Positions 38,755-55,860 are shown, numbered from the stretch's first letter. The stretch: DNA of 64,000 nucleotides from Amorphochlora amoebiformis (GCA_054601695.1 BAAHQB010000108.1:558001-622000); one strand, 5' to 3'. Notes: a model not told the origin generated them from the letters alone. Numbers and translations: made by a program.

Positions 38755-40160
38755 TTCGCACTTTGCAGGCTTAGTATTCTCACATGGCATGCTCAGTAAT
38801 CGTACTTGACATGCTTACTATTTTCACATGCCATGCTTACTAATCGCATGTGACATGCTTACTATTCTCACATGCCATGCTTAGTAATCGCATTTGACAT
38901 GCTTAGTAATCGCACATGGCATGCTTAGAAATCGCATATGACATGGTTACTATTCTCACATGGCATGCTTAGCAATCGCATGTGTCATGCTTACTATTCT
39001 CACATGGCATGCTTAGTAATCGCATGTGTCATGGTTAGTACTCGCACATGGCATGCTTAATAATCACATAGTAATCACATGTGACATGCTTAGTACTCGC
39101 GTGTGGCATGCTTAGTAATTGCATGTGACATGCTTACTATTCGCACGTGACATGGGTAGTAATCGCACGTGACAAGCATGTTACATGAAAGGTTTCCACA
39201 AAAAAGTAACTTGTTTACCCAGCTTTCCACAAACACTAAGTTCTTTACCACGACAACACCAACACTTAGTAACATCACCACGACAACACCACTTACTAAC
39301 AATCACCTCCACAACAACACCAACACACCCTAACATCACCACCATCACCACAATACCACCTAACACTAACATCACGCTACCACCTCAATACCACCACTTA
39401 CAAACATCACCACCGCAATACCATACCACTTACTAACATTCCGCTTACCAAACTACACCAAAAGACCACGCATTGCATTCGCACCCAACATCAACCCTCA
39501 CTCATATGCTCTCAAATACAAATGGCCAACTCACCCAACATCAACACCCACCATACGATCCATACGATATGTTCATGTTCTCAAGTACAAACCGCCTTCT
39601 CACCATCGATACGATGTGTTCATGTTCTCAAATACAAATGGCCTTCTCACCCAACAGCAACACTCACTCATACGATCGATGCGATGTGTTCTCAAATATC
39701 AAATACAAGTGGCCTCCTCACCCAACATTAGCACTGAGGCATACGATCGATAGCATATGTTGATGTTCTCAAATACAAATGGCCGACTCCATCCAAGATT
39801 GTCACACAACACAAATTTGGACCATAACCTAATCAAGAATGTACTCAAATTACTCGCATTCCTAACATTGGTATTAGATAGATATATATATGCTTGTAAC
39901 AAATGGGTTACGGTCTTGTTTTTAAGTATGTTTGTAATATTCGATTAAGCTCTTCCTTAAGAAAACGTGAGCCTGTAACATTGAGATAGGCTCTTCGTTT
40001 TAAGAAAAGTGCATAGTCACTGCAGTATGTTTAGAACTTACCAGGCTGTTCATTTTAAGACGATCTGTATGTGTTTGTGTAACTGTAACATTGCCTTAGG
40101 CTCTTCGTTTTGAGTCGGAAAGAGGAGCAAGGTTCAAATGGTTGGTATCACGAATCACAA
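38755..40160. repeat. Block of four minisatellite families
   Basis: About 22-bp unit CATGCTTAGTAATCGCATGT at 38,755-39,190; CACCACAACAACACC-type repeat at 39,235-39,440; unit with TCAAATACAAATGGCC and CACCCAACATCAACAC at 39,475-39,800, about four copies; unit with TAGGCTCTTCGTTTTAAG at 39,945-40,120, three copies. No exon found; at least one exon of the plus gene should be in or near here. Confidence 0.75.
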
Positions 40161-40234
40161 ATAAATCTAAGAAAACAATGTCTTAGCCTGCACATACTTA
40201 TACAATGTAAATCAACTGTATTTATCAATCTATG

Positions 40235-40312
40235 CAGATATATATATATATATATATATATCCTATATATATCCTATATAATATATATATATATATATAC
40301 ATATATATCTCG

Positions 40313-40347
<35 letters not shown>

Positions 40348-40443
40348 CTATATATACATATATACATATATACATATATTTATATAGATAATATATATAT
40401 ATATATATATTCATGATCCATCTGTGTATATGTGCTCATTTAC

Positions 40444-40491
<48 letters not shown>

Positions 40492-40537
40492 ATACAAGTA
40501 TGTAAATATGTAAATATGTATTTAAATATATGTATAT

Positions 40538-40588
<51 letters not shown>

Positions 40589-40610
40589 GCATACATATAG
40601 TTATAAATAA

Positions 40611-40680
<70 letters not shown>

Positions 40681-40685
40681 CCATG
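40235..40685. repeat. (TA)n arrays
   Basis: TA arrays with a (TG)n tract at 40,558-40,585. Confidence 0.9.
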
Positions 40686-40776
40686 AGATATGTAGTGTAT
40701 GTATGCGTATCCAGTGCAGGTTTTTATGCACGCAAATACAATGAATAAAAGCATAGTTAAGTTGTATGATACTCAG

Positions 40777-41582
40777 GATCGTACGTACACGTCCTGATGT
40801 GTTGATTCTGGATGACGACTTCCGACTTGATTCGCTTCCAACCGGATCGCCCATGTTTGCTAGCATCTACGGAAACGCGATGGACTCCTTTACTGTCTCC
40901 CCTCGACGGCATGGTAACTATGTCCAAACATCTCCCAAACAAATCGCTGATTACGAATGATTCCCTCAGACAACATATCCAAACATACGCTTATTTCAAT
41001 CACATCACATCACAATCCCAATCACAATCACGATTACAATCACATCACAATCCCAATCACACAAGCACACAATCACAATATCCCAATCACGATCACAATC
41101 ACAATCCCAATCACAATCAATCACGATCACAATCACAACAACAATCACAATCCCAATCACGATCACAATCACAACGACAATCACAATCCCAATCACGATT
41201 ACAATCACAACAACAATCACTCCCCTCGAAATGTTGCTAAGCATGTCCAAACACCTGCTTATTTGAAACAATGACATCACAATCGCAATCACAATCGAAA
41301 TACATTCACAATCATGTCAAACGTTACCAGCGGCAAGATTCTACGAAGCTGCGGTGTCGCCTTTCGAGGGGGTGTGCGGTAGTAATCTAATACACCAGCG
41401 AAGATAATCATACATTTACGAACACTAATACGATCATTCATCAGTCATCTCTAATCAAACCCTACAATACAATACTATACCCTCTCAACCATCATACTTT
41501 TACATATATATATATATATATATCAATTTATGTATATATACATATACATATAGATATATATATATACATAATATATATATAC

Positions 41583-41617
<35 letters not shown>

Positions 41618-41670
41618 CTTACCTGTAACATACATATATTATATATATACATATGTAATTGAATGTACTT

Positions 41671-41722
<52 letters not shown>

Positions 41723-41830
41723 ACATGTATGTATACATGTGCATGTGTATATGTGTATTTATGGAGAGAGAGAGAGAGAAATGTATATATGCATATATAT
41801 AGAGAAATGTATATATGCATATATATTAGT

Positions 41831-41864
<34 letters not shown>

Positions 41865-41999
41865 AATATAATATATATATATATAGGTATCTTTATTATA
41901 CATATGCAGATTTATAAAATATATTACATAAATCTACATCTATGATATCCACATATCTCTGTTTTTTGGAATATGCATGAGCACATGTTTATCAATATA

Positions 42000-42056
<57 letters not shown>

Positions 42057-42774
42057 CACATATATATATATGCAACATATGGTCGTGTGTGTGTGTGTGT
42101 ATGATTTGATTGCATTGGTGTTGACGTGAGTTTCCAAAAGCAGGGCAGAGCAGTGAGGAAGGGGAAAAGATGGCCAGGGAAACCATTCCCGAAAACTACT
42201 GGAAAGACAAATTGCAAAAACAACGTAACGTTAACGTAAACATCAGTTTCCATTGGTTAATCTCAAGCATTACAACTTGCCACTAACACTTCGTTTCTCG
42301 AGTCTACATATGTGTTGCCTGTATCATCGCACGTACTATGAAAGGAACATGAAAGGAACACTATGGAGAATGAAAGAATCCAGAGACATGAAAGGAACAG
42401 TATGGAGAATGAAAGAATCCAGAAACATGAAAGAAACAGTATGGAGAATGAAAGAATCCAGGAACATGAAAGGAACACTTGGAGAATGAAAGAATCCAGT
42501 GACATGAAATGGATTTTATGTAGAATGAAAGCATTTGGTGAAATTGGGTGTATGGTATGGCGAGGCGCGTTGATTTCCCCTTGGTTGATGTTCGGATTTG
42601 GCTAGTTGTGATATTAATGCCATGATGCCAATGTGTGATATTAATGCCATGATGCCAATGTGTTAATGTGCGTAGATATAAACGGCACGGGGGTGGCATT
42701 CAGGGTGGTGGATATTCCTATCACCATCGCTCGCTTTAAGGTCAATGATCAGGTATGCTCACCGACCAACTACC

Positions 42775-42805
<31 letters not shown>

Positions 42806-42926
42806 CACAAATACCTCATAAATACATACAATGTATCGATATTATCTATATCTAAATATATATATAATATATATATACACACATATATATATACATGTAG
42901 GTATCTAAACATATACATATACATGT

Positions 42927-43007
<81 letters not shown>

Positions 43008-43067
43008 TATATATACATATACATATATATATATATATATATTATATCATATATATATATATATATG

Positions 43068-43104
<37 letters not shown>

Positions 43105-43343
43105 TATACATATGTATGTATATATATCTAGGTGTTTTGCGTGTGTGTGTGTGTTTGTGTGTTGCTTGTGTGTTCGTGTGTTGAATATAGGAGATAGATA
43201 TACATAATATATGTATATACATATATATATATATATATATTAATACATATATATATATATAAATACATCTATATATATATATATATATATATATTATAAA
43301 TATTTACACATGTAAAAAATTAAAGGGAATATATTTATATATC

Positions 43344-43412
<69 letters not shown>

Positions 43413-43466
43413 TGTACATATATATATGTTAATATGTATATAAATGTGTGTATATATATTACAAAT

Positions 43467-43518
<52 letters not shown>

Positions 43519-44037
43519 ATATAGAAATAATATGCAAGTATTATTTACATACAATGTGTATCGTAGTACCCGTAGTGTATTGGTACGCATATCTACGTTT
43601 GTATATCTGTATGTATCTGTAGTCTTGTAGAAACATTAGAATATTCTATTGTGTACATATAAATGTAAATATGTATAAATGTTCCACTCCTAAGAACATG
43701 TAAACGACATCTTCCAATCTAGATGACATGCATGTGAGCGTGATAGTTGAGATTTATTCACATGCGGGATAGTTGAGATTTATGACTTCGACATGGATGG
43801 AGTGGTGAGAATGTCACCTAGGTCACTAGTATGAATATGTGAGTCGATCTTTTCAGCAGTTGTCCGAGTGTTTGTTGATATTCAATGAGTAGTGACAATA
43901 TCTGTGTTTTTTTTTCACAACATGTACAGATGGAAGTTAGTGGGTTTTCTTTGGAAGAAGTGCCGCCTGAGGAGCCGTATTATGCCAAATTTGAGCACTT
44001 CCAAAGCCTTGGAAGTAACGTCGGGGCTTGGAACTAA
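40777..44037 (+). CDS. C-terminal exons of a plus-strand gene, unknown product
   Basis: Five exons keep phase to a stop codon: 40777-40913, 41331-41371, 42149-42224, 42676-42752 and 43930-44037. Signals are clear, notably the T-rich acceptor before 43,930. Readable blocks: [87 protein letters not shown] and a C-terminus ending [20 protein letters not shown] do not recognise it. It may be the 3' part of the gene starting at 31,496 (an intervening exon would be needed to repair phase) or a separate gene. Introns contain (AATCAC)n, a 40-bp minisatellite and TA arrays. Confidence 0.55.
40985..41235. repeat. (AATCAC)n / (AATCCC) array
   Basis: About 240 bp hexamer-based array in the intron 40914-41330. 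Long Gln/Ser or His/Asn frames across it are artefacts. Confidence 0.9.
41500..42060. repeat. (TA)n arrays
   Basis: TA arrays with a short GA tract near 41,765, in the intron 41372-42148. Confidence 0.9.
42335..42670. repeat. 40-bp minisatellite and 27-bp duplication
   Basis: Unit AGAATGAAAGAATCCAGAGA plus CATGAAAGGAACAGTATGG in about five copies at 42,340-42,500; TGATATTAATGCCATGATGC duplicated at 42,608-42,660. Intron 42225-42675. Confidence 0.9.
42775..43690. repeat. (TA)n arrays
   Basis: TA arrays with TG patches in the last intron of the plus gene. Confidence 0.9.
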
Positions 44038-44039
44038 AC

Positions 44040-44607
44040 TTAATAGTAGGCTACTAGTAGCACCCCACGATCCACAAGATTCAGATCTACTGAAAGCCTT
44101 AAAGCTCTAGATGCTTTTAGCATTCATCATCGAGACGACTTACTCCAGATCCCGGCACAGACTAGTAAATATCTAGAATGTATTCAACGGTGTATATACG
44201 TATGTTATATATCTGGTATATTTGTAGGTATCTGAGTGTATTTATGAATCTATCTAGCTATCTAGCTATATTCATTCATACTAGCTAGGTAGAAAATACA
44301 TATCTAGATATGTGCGAATATCTAGAATCTAGAGAATATATCTAGATATCTAGTATATATATATTATCTAGATTATATATACTAGATATATGCTATTTTA
44401 TTTAGACTAGTTAGAGTATATCTAGTAATTAAACTAGGTAAATGACGAATATCATGACTCAGCATCATATATGATCTAGATGATGATCTAGATGATCTAG
44501 ATGATGCTGCTGTGAAATATCCTAGATATACAGTATGTATTTTTTTTATATATCTTTACATATATTATGATGATATATCATATATTCATAACAAATATAT
44601 ATACTAG

Positions 44608-44642
<35 letters not shown>

Positions 44643-44653
44643 CTAGATATCTA

Positions 44654-44694
<41 letters not shown>

Positions 44695-44800
44695 CTACAT
44701 GTAGTTCAAGTTTGTATCAATATCTCTAGATCTAGAATATTCGTTGCAGATGTGTGACTAGAATTAATGATAACAGGTTGCTTGTTGAATTTCCTTTGTT
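44040..44800. other. CTAG-rich convergent intergenic spacer
   Basis: Between the plus-gene stop (44,037) and the TPR-gene stop (44,809, minus). About 25 CTAG by eye in 720 bp, often as TCTAGA or GATCTAGATG. Contains a few TA runs at 44,600-44,690. No coding signal. Confidence 0.65.
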
Positions 44801-44808
44801 GTGTTCTT

Positions 44809-45006
44809 TTAAGTTGTGATCCAGCCTCTCAAGCGCGAGTGAATGTGCGCGACATTAACCATGTAGTCGTCCCTCCCGTTGAGGGTCATTGCGTATGGGC
44901 TGTTCACGGCGGCGAGCATCGTACTCCGTGCCAAAGTCTCTTCGTTCTGAATCCGATGATCATAACAAATACGTTATGTTATACATAATGAAGATATAAT
45001 ATATAT

Positions 45007-45038
<32 letters not shown>

Positions 45039-45061
45039 ATATATATATGTGTATATATTTT

Positions 45062-45122
<61 letters not shown>

Positions 45123-45124
45123 TT

Positions 45125-45190
<66 letters not shown>

Positions 45191-45195
45191 TATAT

Positions 45196-45268
<73 letters not shown>

Positions 45269-45512
45269 GCATGCATATATATATATATATATGTATATGT
45301 ATCTGTATATATATATTTATATATTTTGTATACATATATAAATATATATATATATATATATATGTTTATATATATATATATATATATATTTTATATCTTC
45401 ATAGTTTTTATCGAGATATATGAATGAAGAGAGAGAGGGAGAAAAGGTGCGCAATTACATGCTCATACACATATATATTCATGTGTACAGTTGCTAGATG
45501 TTTGTATATGCT

Positions 45513-45571
<59 letters not shown>

Positions 45572-45682
45572 GTATATGTATATATACATATATACATATA
45601 TGTTAAAATACATATATACACATATATATATATATATATACACAATATTTACATATATATACAAATATATATATATATATAT

Positions 45683-45726
<44 letters not shown>

Positions 45727-47181
45727 TTACATATATAAAATATCGTGCAGCCTTTACACATTTATGCGGAAATGCAGCAGTAATAACGTACAGGTAGATT
45801 GTTACAAGTCACCTTGCCTTCATACCAGAGGCCTGCATAAAGATTGGCATAGAAGTAGTCATGGGGGTCTTGATCGGGTGGGAACTGCTTGAGTAGATCC
45901 TCTGGAGATGTTTGTCGGCGGAAAACAAAAAGCACAGCACGCATGACTGGTCTTGGGTCCTTGTCGAGCCTACCCACGCATGTGTCAGTCTTCGACGCAG
46001 TGAAAATGAAGCAAAAATGGCAAGCGCGACAGTGCAGAGTGCACGAGGACCTGGTCGACATCAAGAGAGTGTCGTCGCTGGTGGTTTCTGTAGGGTCTCC
46101 TTGTAAACTTTTCTGCCGCATGCGGCACAGCTCGAACCATACGGCCTCTTCCACGTCAGTAGGATTAGCGGCTACGTCCGCAGAAAATTGCTCTGCACTT
46201 GCTTCAAAGTCATCGGCATAGTACAGCGAGATCCCACGCTGCCACAAGAAGGGCTTAGTGGGAGGGCTGAGGTCGATGACGCGATCGAAGCACTCGACTG
46301 AGCGTCTTGCCGACCCCTTTTTAAACTGACCAACGCCCTCGATCACCTGTATGCATAGGTTTTCATAGTCTAGAACATTTGTCCACATGAACCATGCTTT
46401 TCGGGTGGGGCGTGTCAGAAAAAATAAATCTCGCAAACCAAGGCTCGAATATTCCTTTCACTCCGGATCCGTCGAGAGAAGGCTAACAACACATCCATGT
46501 TATGGAATCAACGGCAGAACCGAACGCATATTACCGCGTAACCCTGTGGAACCTCACCTAAAGCACCAAAAACTTGTACAATGTAAATGCAAATCACTCA
46601 CTTGCGTCGGATTCCTGCATGACACACACAAAGGCATATGGTCATGACGCAATCAAATACGTTTTCGTATACAATGCATGTTTTCAGGGTAATTGAAGCA
46701 TACGTATTGTGTATCTAACCAGCGTGTCGGAGGCCCTGGCTACGACTTGATTTGCGTTCAGGGCAAGAACTGCAACTGCCAGGAATCTCAACACCCCTCG
46801 ACGCGTTTTTACTATATGGCATCAAGACTAATCGTGAAAAGGTTGTTTTCCGTAGATTATCAATCCAATTAAGACATGCAGGTATAGTTACATAATGTGC
46901 TCAATAAAGTTCATGGGTACATGCTTGGAACTCATCAAGCCCGATGAACGAAATGAATGGAATGATGTCAAAATGACCATTTTCTGCACGGTTTGGTGAG
47001 GTCGGGTGGCGTGCACGGGAGTGTGTTGCGTGGTAGGGGCGATGTGTATTGGACGTTCCAAAGATACCGCGGGGCGGGTTGGAATAGTCTGATCTAGGCA
47101 CAAAAGGCAGATTTCTTGGGTGTGTCGCTTGTCTCATGCTTTGTAGACATGGAATCCGTGCAGTTTTGACAATTCTCATCA

Positions 47182-47182
<1 letters not shown>
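44809..47182 (-). CDS. TPR protein with predicted thylakoid-lumen targeting
   Basis: Sense-order exons: 46978-47182, 46720-46811, 46602-46614 (13 nt), 46535-46557 (23 nt), 46051-46346, 45813-45969, 44809-44946; 924 nt in frame, 307 aa, TAA. Residues 1-70 are basic, Ser/Thr/His/Pro-rich and poor in acid residues, like a chloroplast transit peptide. Then come Arg72-Arg73, a hydrophobic stretch ([15 protein letters not shown]) and Ala-Arg-Ala95, as in a Tat thylakoid signal. The mature part has two TPR-like helix pairs (about 115-180), with conserved-looking [10 protein letters not shown] and [26 protein letters not shown] and a C-terminal DYM...RGW motif. From memory this matches plant and algal plastid TPR proteins related to bacterial NlpI-type lipoproteins. 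Likely a scaffold or assembly factor; the exact role is unknown. Some minus frames across its introns appear continuous but include intron sequence at 45,970-46,050. Confidence 0.88.
45000..45760. repeat. Intronic (TA)n arrays
   Basis: TA arrays fill the last TPR-gene intron (44947-45812), with a small GA patch at 45,425-45,445. Confidence 0.9.
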
Positions 47183-50683
<3,501 letters not shown>

Positions 50684-50819
50684 CTGCCATGAAATAGATT
50701 GAGGTATTAGAAGCATGTGGCGCAAAGTAGTGAAAGGTACAGTCGGAGAATCCGAGTATTAATAGTGAAAGATAAACTTGGAGAATCCAAGATCTCGATG
50801 GAATCTTTGCAATCTCTCC

Positions 50820-51100
50820 GTCGGTCTGGGTCCCAGGCTCCTAGGCTCCTAGAAGTCCTAGGCTCCTGGATGTCCTAGGGTCCGTCCTAGTTGTCCTAGG
50901 GTCCGTCCTAGATGTTCTAGGGTCCGTCCTAGATGTCCTAGGGTCCGTCCTAGATGTCCTAGGGTCCGTCCTAGATGTCCTAGGGTCCTTGATGTCCTAG
51001 GGTCCTAGATGTCCTAGGGTCCGTCCTAGATGTCCTAGGGTCCTTCCTAGATGTCCTAAGGTCCTAGATGTCCTAGTCCTAGAAGGTGAAACCTGCAAAT
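50820..51100. repeat. GTCCTAGATGTCCTAGG minisatellite
   Basis: Units of about 17-23 bp, GGGTCCGTCCTAGATGTCCT, repeated about twelve times. Confidence 0.9.
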
Positions 51101-51119
51101 CGACCGACAGGTGACGGGC

Positions 51120-51900
51120 AGAGTGAGAGTAGGTTTAGCTCCTATGACTTGACGGCCAATATGAAAGGTTGTGACGGCCCAAGTGAGAGTGCCTACAACT
51201 TGATCCTACAACTTGACGGCCAAGATGAGGCTTGTTACGGCCCTAGTGAGTGTAAGTAAGTCGATCGAGCTCCTACAGCTTGACGGCCAAGATGAGGCTT
51301 GTTACGGCCCTAGTGAGTGCAAGTAAGTCGAGCTCCTACAACTTGACGGCCAAGATGAGGCTTGTTACGGCCCTAGTGAGTGCAAGTAAGTCGAGCTCCT
51401 ACAACTTGACGGGCAAGATAAAGCTTGTTACGGCCCAAGTGGGAGTAGTAGTTGACGCCAAGAAGAAGGTTGGTCTAGATGATAGCACCTGAGGGCGTAT
51501 ATGAGGCTACTTCCTAAAGGTCAAGCACAGGCGTCGACTTCACGGCACGCATAGGTGTCCTAGGACCTCATGTCTAGGTATAGCCCCGAGGTGACGCCTA
51601 GGTAACTCACGTTGCAGGTGAGGTCTAGGTCCTACGATAGCTAAGCAGGTGAGTCCAGCTGAGTCTCGGTGTTGAGCATGCGGTCTAGGACATGGTAGCG
51701 GTCCTTGGTATTGAGCATGCGGTAGGACATGGTAGCGGTCCTTGGAGGCTACGGCACAGCGGGACCTAGATAAAAGGCTAGGAGGTCACGGGTTCAGGTA
51801 GGTCTTAGTTGTGGTAGCCAGGATAAGCTTGAAAAACCTAACGCCAAACCATACCGGACCTGTATCTATACCTGTATCTCCCGGACTCTATCATACGTTA
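51120..51900. repeat. About 70-bp minisatellite and complex flank
   Basis: Unit with CTTGACGGCCAAGATGAGGC and TTGTTACGGCCCTAGTGAGT, four to five copies at 51,120-51,440. The 51,440-51,900 flank has shorter duplications such as GAGCATGCGGTCTAGGACAT. No exon chain found. Confidence 0.8.
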
Positions 51901-51929
51901 TCTAAATATTGGATATCATAATACACACA

Positions 51930-51930
51930 A

Positions 51931-51985
<55 letters not shown>

Positions 51986-52237
51986 CTCACACATATACAT
52001 ATGCATATGTATGTACATATGCATACATGTGTGCATATATACACATATATATATGTATGTATATAATATATATATATATATATATATGTATATACAAATA
52101 TATATATATATAATATATATATATATATTATATATATATATATATATACATACATATACATATGTATCTAACTATATATATGTATATATATATATATATA
52201 TAAATATTAATATATATATATATATATATATACATAT

Positions 52238-52274
<37 letters not shown>

Positions 52275-52275
52275 G
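51930..52275. repeat. (TA)n arrays
   Basis: TA arrays with CA/TG interruptions. Confidence 0.9.
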
Positions 52276-52509
52276 TATATATGTATAAATATTTCTACAT
52301 ATCATATGTAGTTTATTTGTGCAAATGTACGATATACATATGGCATGAGACTGAGTCTTGAGGCAGAGTGATATGTAGATAATATTTATAACAAGAAAGA
52401 CGCATATTTTTCTACTCACTTATTACACTATTTTTGGGTGTTATATTGATTTGGACCTGTGGCAGTTCTCAATCCATTTTGACCAACCCTTCGAATGCGC
52501 TCTGCCAAC

Positions 52510-52713
52510 TCAACCACAACCTTCAAACACCAAATACAAAACCAACCATTCAGCATCACGTGAGATTGGGATCTGGAGTGTGTCAAGTTTGATTGGATTA
52601 GACACCATTTGTCTGAACTTTTGTCTAGTGAATTTGGGCGTGAAGGTCGAGGAGCTGTTTCGCGTTATAGGGAAGATGGCTGGACGAAATGTGCAATCAG
52701 CCATTTCAAATAC

Positions 52714-52798
<85 letters not shown>

Positions 52799-53051
52799 GT
52801 ATATATATATATTATATATGTATATATATATATATATTATATATGTATATATATATATATATGTATATAATATATTATATATATATATATACAATATATA
52901 TATATATATATATATTTGTAAATATAAATTCGTATATTTATCTATGTAATAATTAAACACATGGTGTACCTTGCAGCTTCCACGAAGAATCTCTCCGTTG
53001 GGCGATGTCCGATTCGTATTCGATCGTCAGCTTAGGCTTTCCAGCGGCAGC
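52510..53051 (-). CDS. Minus-strand exons, unknown product
   Basis: Exons 52970-53051 ([20 protein letters not shown]), 52606-52679 ([16 protein letters not shown]) and 52531-52572 ([14 protein letters not shown]) join in phase with good signals (GTTAG|GCT, CAAG|GTACAC, CGTCCAG|CC, ATG|GTGTCT, CTCCAG|ATC). After 52,531 either a donor GTGTTT is used or the frame runs on to a TGA at 52,510. If the latter, this is the C-terminus of a separate gene. The product is not recognised. The intron 52680-52969 is a TA array. Confidence 0.45.
52715..52935. repeat. Intronic (TA)n array
   Basis: TA array within the intron 52680-52969. Confidence 0.9.
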
Positions 53052-53159
53052 CTAACAGTGTAAGGGCCTTTGAATCGAAAAAGCTTGCCTTCTTTCGGCT
53101 GGATGTGGCATGCTCCACTCAATATGAACGATTAACAGGGCAACCATAATTGTAAATTA

Positions 53160-53360
53160 ACAAATGATCACACATCGTCGTATGGGAAATCCCTCCAGAC
53201 ATATAAAAATAAATTACTACATTTATCAGAAAATTTATCATTATAACCCACATATACCGGAATGTGTATACAATGGCTCATATCATGCATACAGCATATA
53301 AATATAAATATATGTATGCAAATATATATATATATATACAAATATATATATATATATATG

Positions 53361-53391
<31 letters not shown>

Positions 53392-53715
53392 GATATATAT
53401 ATTGTTTACATGTATAGAAACATGTATGTAATATACAAATACATATCATTAAGAACGGATCATACACAAACGTATTATATATCCAATGCATATATGTATA
53501 TATGTAAACGTGTTAACGTAAACATTGATATGAATGTTATATTTATAGTTATATTTATAGACAGGTATATTCACAAACATTAATATGAATGTTTTATTTA
53601 TAGACAAGTATATTCACAAACATTAATATGAATATTATATTATAGACATGTATATTCACATATATCTACAAATCGTGTATGAAATCTCAATTGAATAATT
53701 ATATATATAATTTAC

Positions 53716-53756
<41 letters not shown>

Positions 53757-53830
53757 AAGATATATCTACATATACATACAAAATATGCATATATTTATAA
53801 CAATAACAGTGTATAATCTATTGCCTGAAT
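53160..53830. repeat. TA arrays and a ~55-bp repeat
   Basis: TA arrays at 53,310-53,400 and 53,700-53,760. ACAAACATTAATATGAATGT blocks repeat three times at 53,520-53,660. No exon found. Confidence 0.75.
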
Positions 53831-53904
53831 CGTGAGGGCGCCACTATATTTCCATGACTGTGAGGCCCTGCCATTATTATGTCATTTTGTCACTGGCTTA
53901 CTCC

Positions 53905-54430
53905 CACCATTACCGATAACCGATTACCGATTACCGATTACCGATTACCGATTACCGATTACGAGTAACGATTACCGATTACGGATTACCAACAGATTAC
54001 CGATTGCGGATTACCGATTACCGATTACCCGGATTACTGATTAACGGTTACCGATTACCGTACCGATTATCGATTACCGATTACTGATTAACGATACCCG
54101 CTACTATGACGGGATTCTCAATGTAGCCGCCACTATGATGTCCCTCACAAGTAAAAAGTCTCTTACAAATAAAACACACTACACATAACACATAACACAT
54201 AACACATCATACTAACACATAACACATAACATGTAACACATAACACGTAATAACACAAAACACATAACACATAACTGCGACATACTACATGACGCATAAC
54301 ACATAATACATGACACAGCGGCATTTACATGGCCCTATTACCATTCGGACACACTGTAACACATAACTAACACACTGGCGTTGAAATGGCCTTTTTACCA
54401 TTCGGACACACAACACATAACACAGTGGCG
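53905..54430. repeat. 7-bp (ATTACCG)n and (ACACATA)n arrays
   Basis: ATTACCG with variants at 53,908-54,095, then ACACATA/ACACATAAC from 54,175 to about 54,425. Confidence 0.9.
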
Positions 54431-54489
54431 TTATAATATACATATAAATTTGCGCACACATATCTTCTTATATATACGTACATACCTTA

Positions 54490-54522
54490 TATATAATATG
54501 TACATATATATATATATATATG

Positions 54523-54574
<52 letters not shown>

Positions 54575-54668
54575 CAAGTCCATTTTGGGATGTACAGTCG
54601 ACGAATGCATACATTTTAATACATACTGTATACATACATATAATTATAATATATATATATATATGTAT

Positions 54669-54707
<39 letters not shown>

Positions 54708-54801
54708 CAAGTCCATTTTGGGATGTACAGTCGACGAATGCATACATTTTAATACATACTGTATACATACATATAATTATAATATATATATATATATGTA
54801 T

Positions 54802-54840
<39 letters not shown>

Positions 54841-54969
54841 CAAGTCCATTTTGGGATGTACAGTCGACGAATGCATACATTTTAATACATACTGTATACA
54901 TACATATAATTATAATATATATATATATATATATATACATATATGTATAAATATGCATATATATATATA

Positions 54970-55064
<95 letters not shown>

Positions 55065-55080
55065 GTGTGTGTCTATGTGT
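54490..55080. repeat. ~132-bp tandem repeat, three copies, plus TA arrays
   Basis: Copies starting ACAAGTCCATTTTGGGATGT at about 54,575, 54,707 and 54,840, nearly identical, each followed by a TA array. Then a TA array of over 90 bp at 54,970-55,060. Confidence 0.9.
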
Positions 55081-55084
55081 GTGT

Positions 55085-55300
55085 GTGTATTTAACACATA
55101 GCACATAACACAGAATCGTTGAAATGGCCTTATTATGACCTTATTACCATTCGGAAAGCTTGCACATAACAAATAACACGTAACACAGTAGAGTTCAAAT
55201 GGCCTTATTATGGCCTTATTACCATTCGGAAGGCTTTCACATATCTAACAATTAACACGTAAGACAGTGGCGTTGAAATGGCCTTATTATGGCCTCATTA
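55085..55300. repeat. ~75-bp repeat, three copies
   Basis: Unit with GAAATGGCCTTATTATGACC and TTATTACCATTCGGAAAG at about 55,115, 55,193 and 55,270. The last copy runs into exon 55302-55429, where its CATTACC supplies the GT donor on the minus strand. Confidence 0.85.
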
Positions 55301-55301
55301 C

Positions 55302-55581
55302 CAATCGGAAAGCATGCAATCTTTCGATCCTCGCCCAGTTCGACGTTGCTTCTACATACCCGGAGATTATGTGCATTATGTATGTATCAATGCACCATTG
55401 TTCATAGCAAGGGTCGTTATCATTCAATGCTTGTAGTGTAGTGTAGTGTAGTGTAGTGTAGTGTAGTGTAGTGTAGTGTAGTGTAGTGTAGTGTAGTGTA
55501 GTGTAGTGTAGTGTTCTACCGCCGTCCATAGATGACCTATCTTGCCTTGTAGACCGGCGTTCGAAAAGCATACGGCCATTC
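55302..55581 (-). CDS. Two minus-strand exons, unknown product
   Basis: Exon 55537-55581 begins just before an ATG (MAVCFSNAGLQGKI) and joins in phase to exon 55302-55429 (NDNDPCYEQWCIDTYIMH, then ISGYVEATSNWARIERLHAF), ending TTG|GTAATG. The intron between them (55430-55536) is almost wholly a CACTA array on the sense strand. The ATG could be the gene start or internal. Possibly the 5' end of the gene running to 47.2 kb. Not recognised. Confidence 0.45.
55434..55515. repeat. (TAGTG)n pentamer array, about 16 copies
   Basis: Perfect pentamer array forming the body of the modelled 107-nt intron 55430-55536. Confidence 0.95.
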
Positions 55582-55697
55582 CTGACGCCCCCCCTCTGTA
55601 CACGTACACATTTGTCAAATCAAAACTATACGGTATTTAAATCAACACACATTTGTACAAGTATATATATATATATATTATATGTACATATATAAAC

Positions 55698-55733
<36 letters not shown>

Positions 55734-55860
55734 GTGTATGTATATCGCTTGTAAAATGAATCGATAATGCAGTGTACGTATGTGTAAACACGTAACGTGT
55801 CGAGTACCTTACTATGAATTCTCCCTTAATTTCAGCCTGCGGAGTGATTTGGGGTTAGGG

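Noticed and set aside
40985-41290. Ser/Gln and His/Asn-rich proteins on both strands
   Set aside because: Hexamer array translated; it lies in an intron between phase-matched exons.
45970-46050. Continuous minus frame through this stretch in the TPR gene
   Set aside because: It breaks the homologous-looking order; AG|GT to TAG|G removes it in phase and restores LDKDPRPVM.
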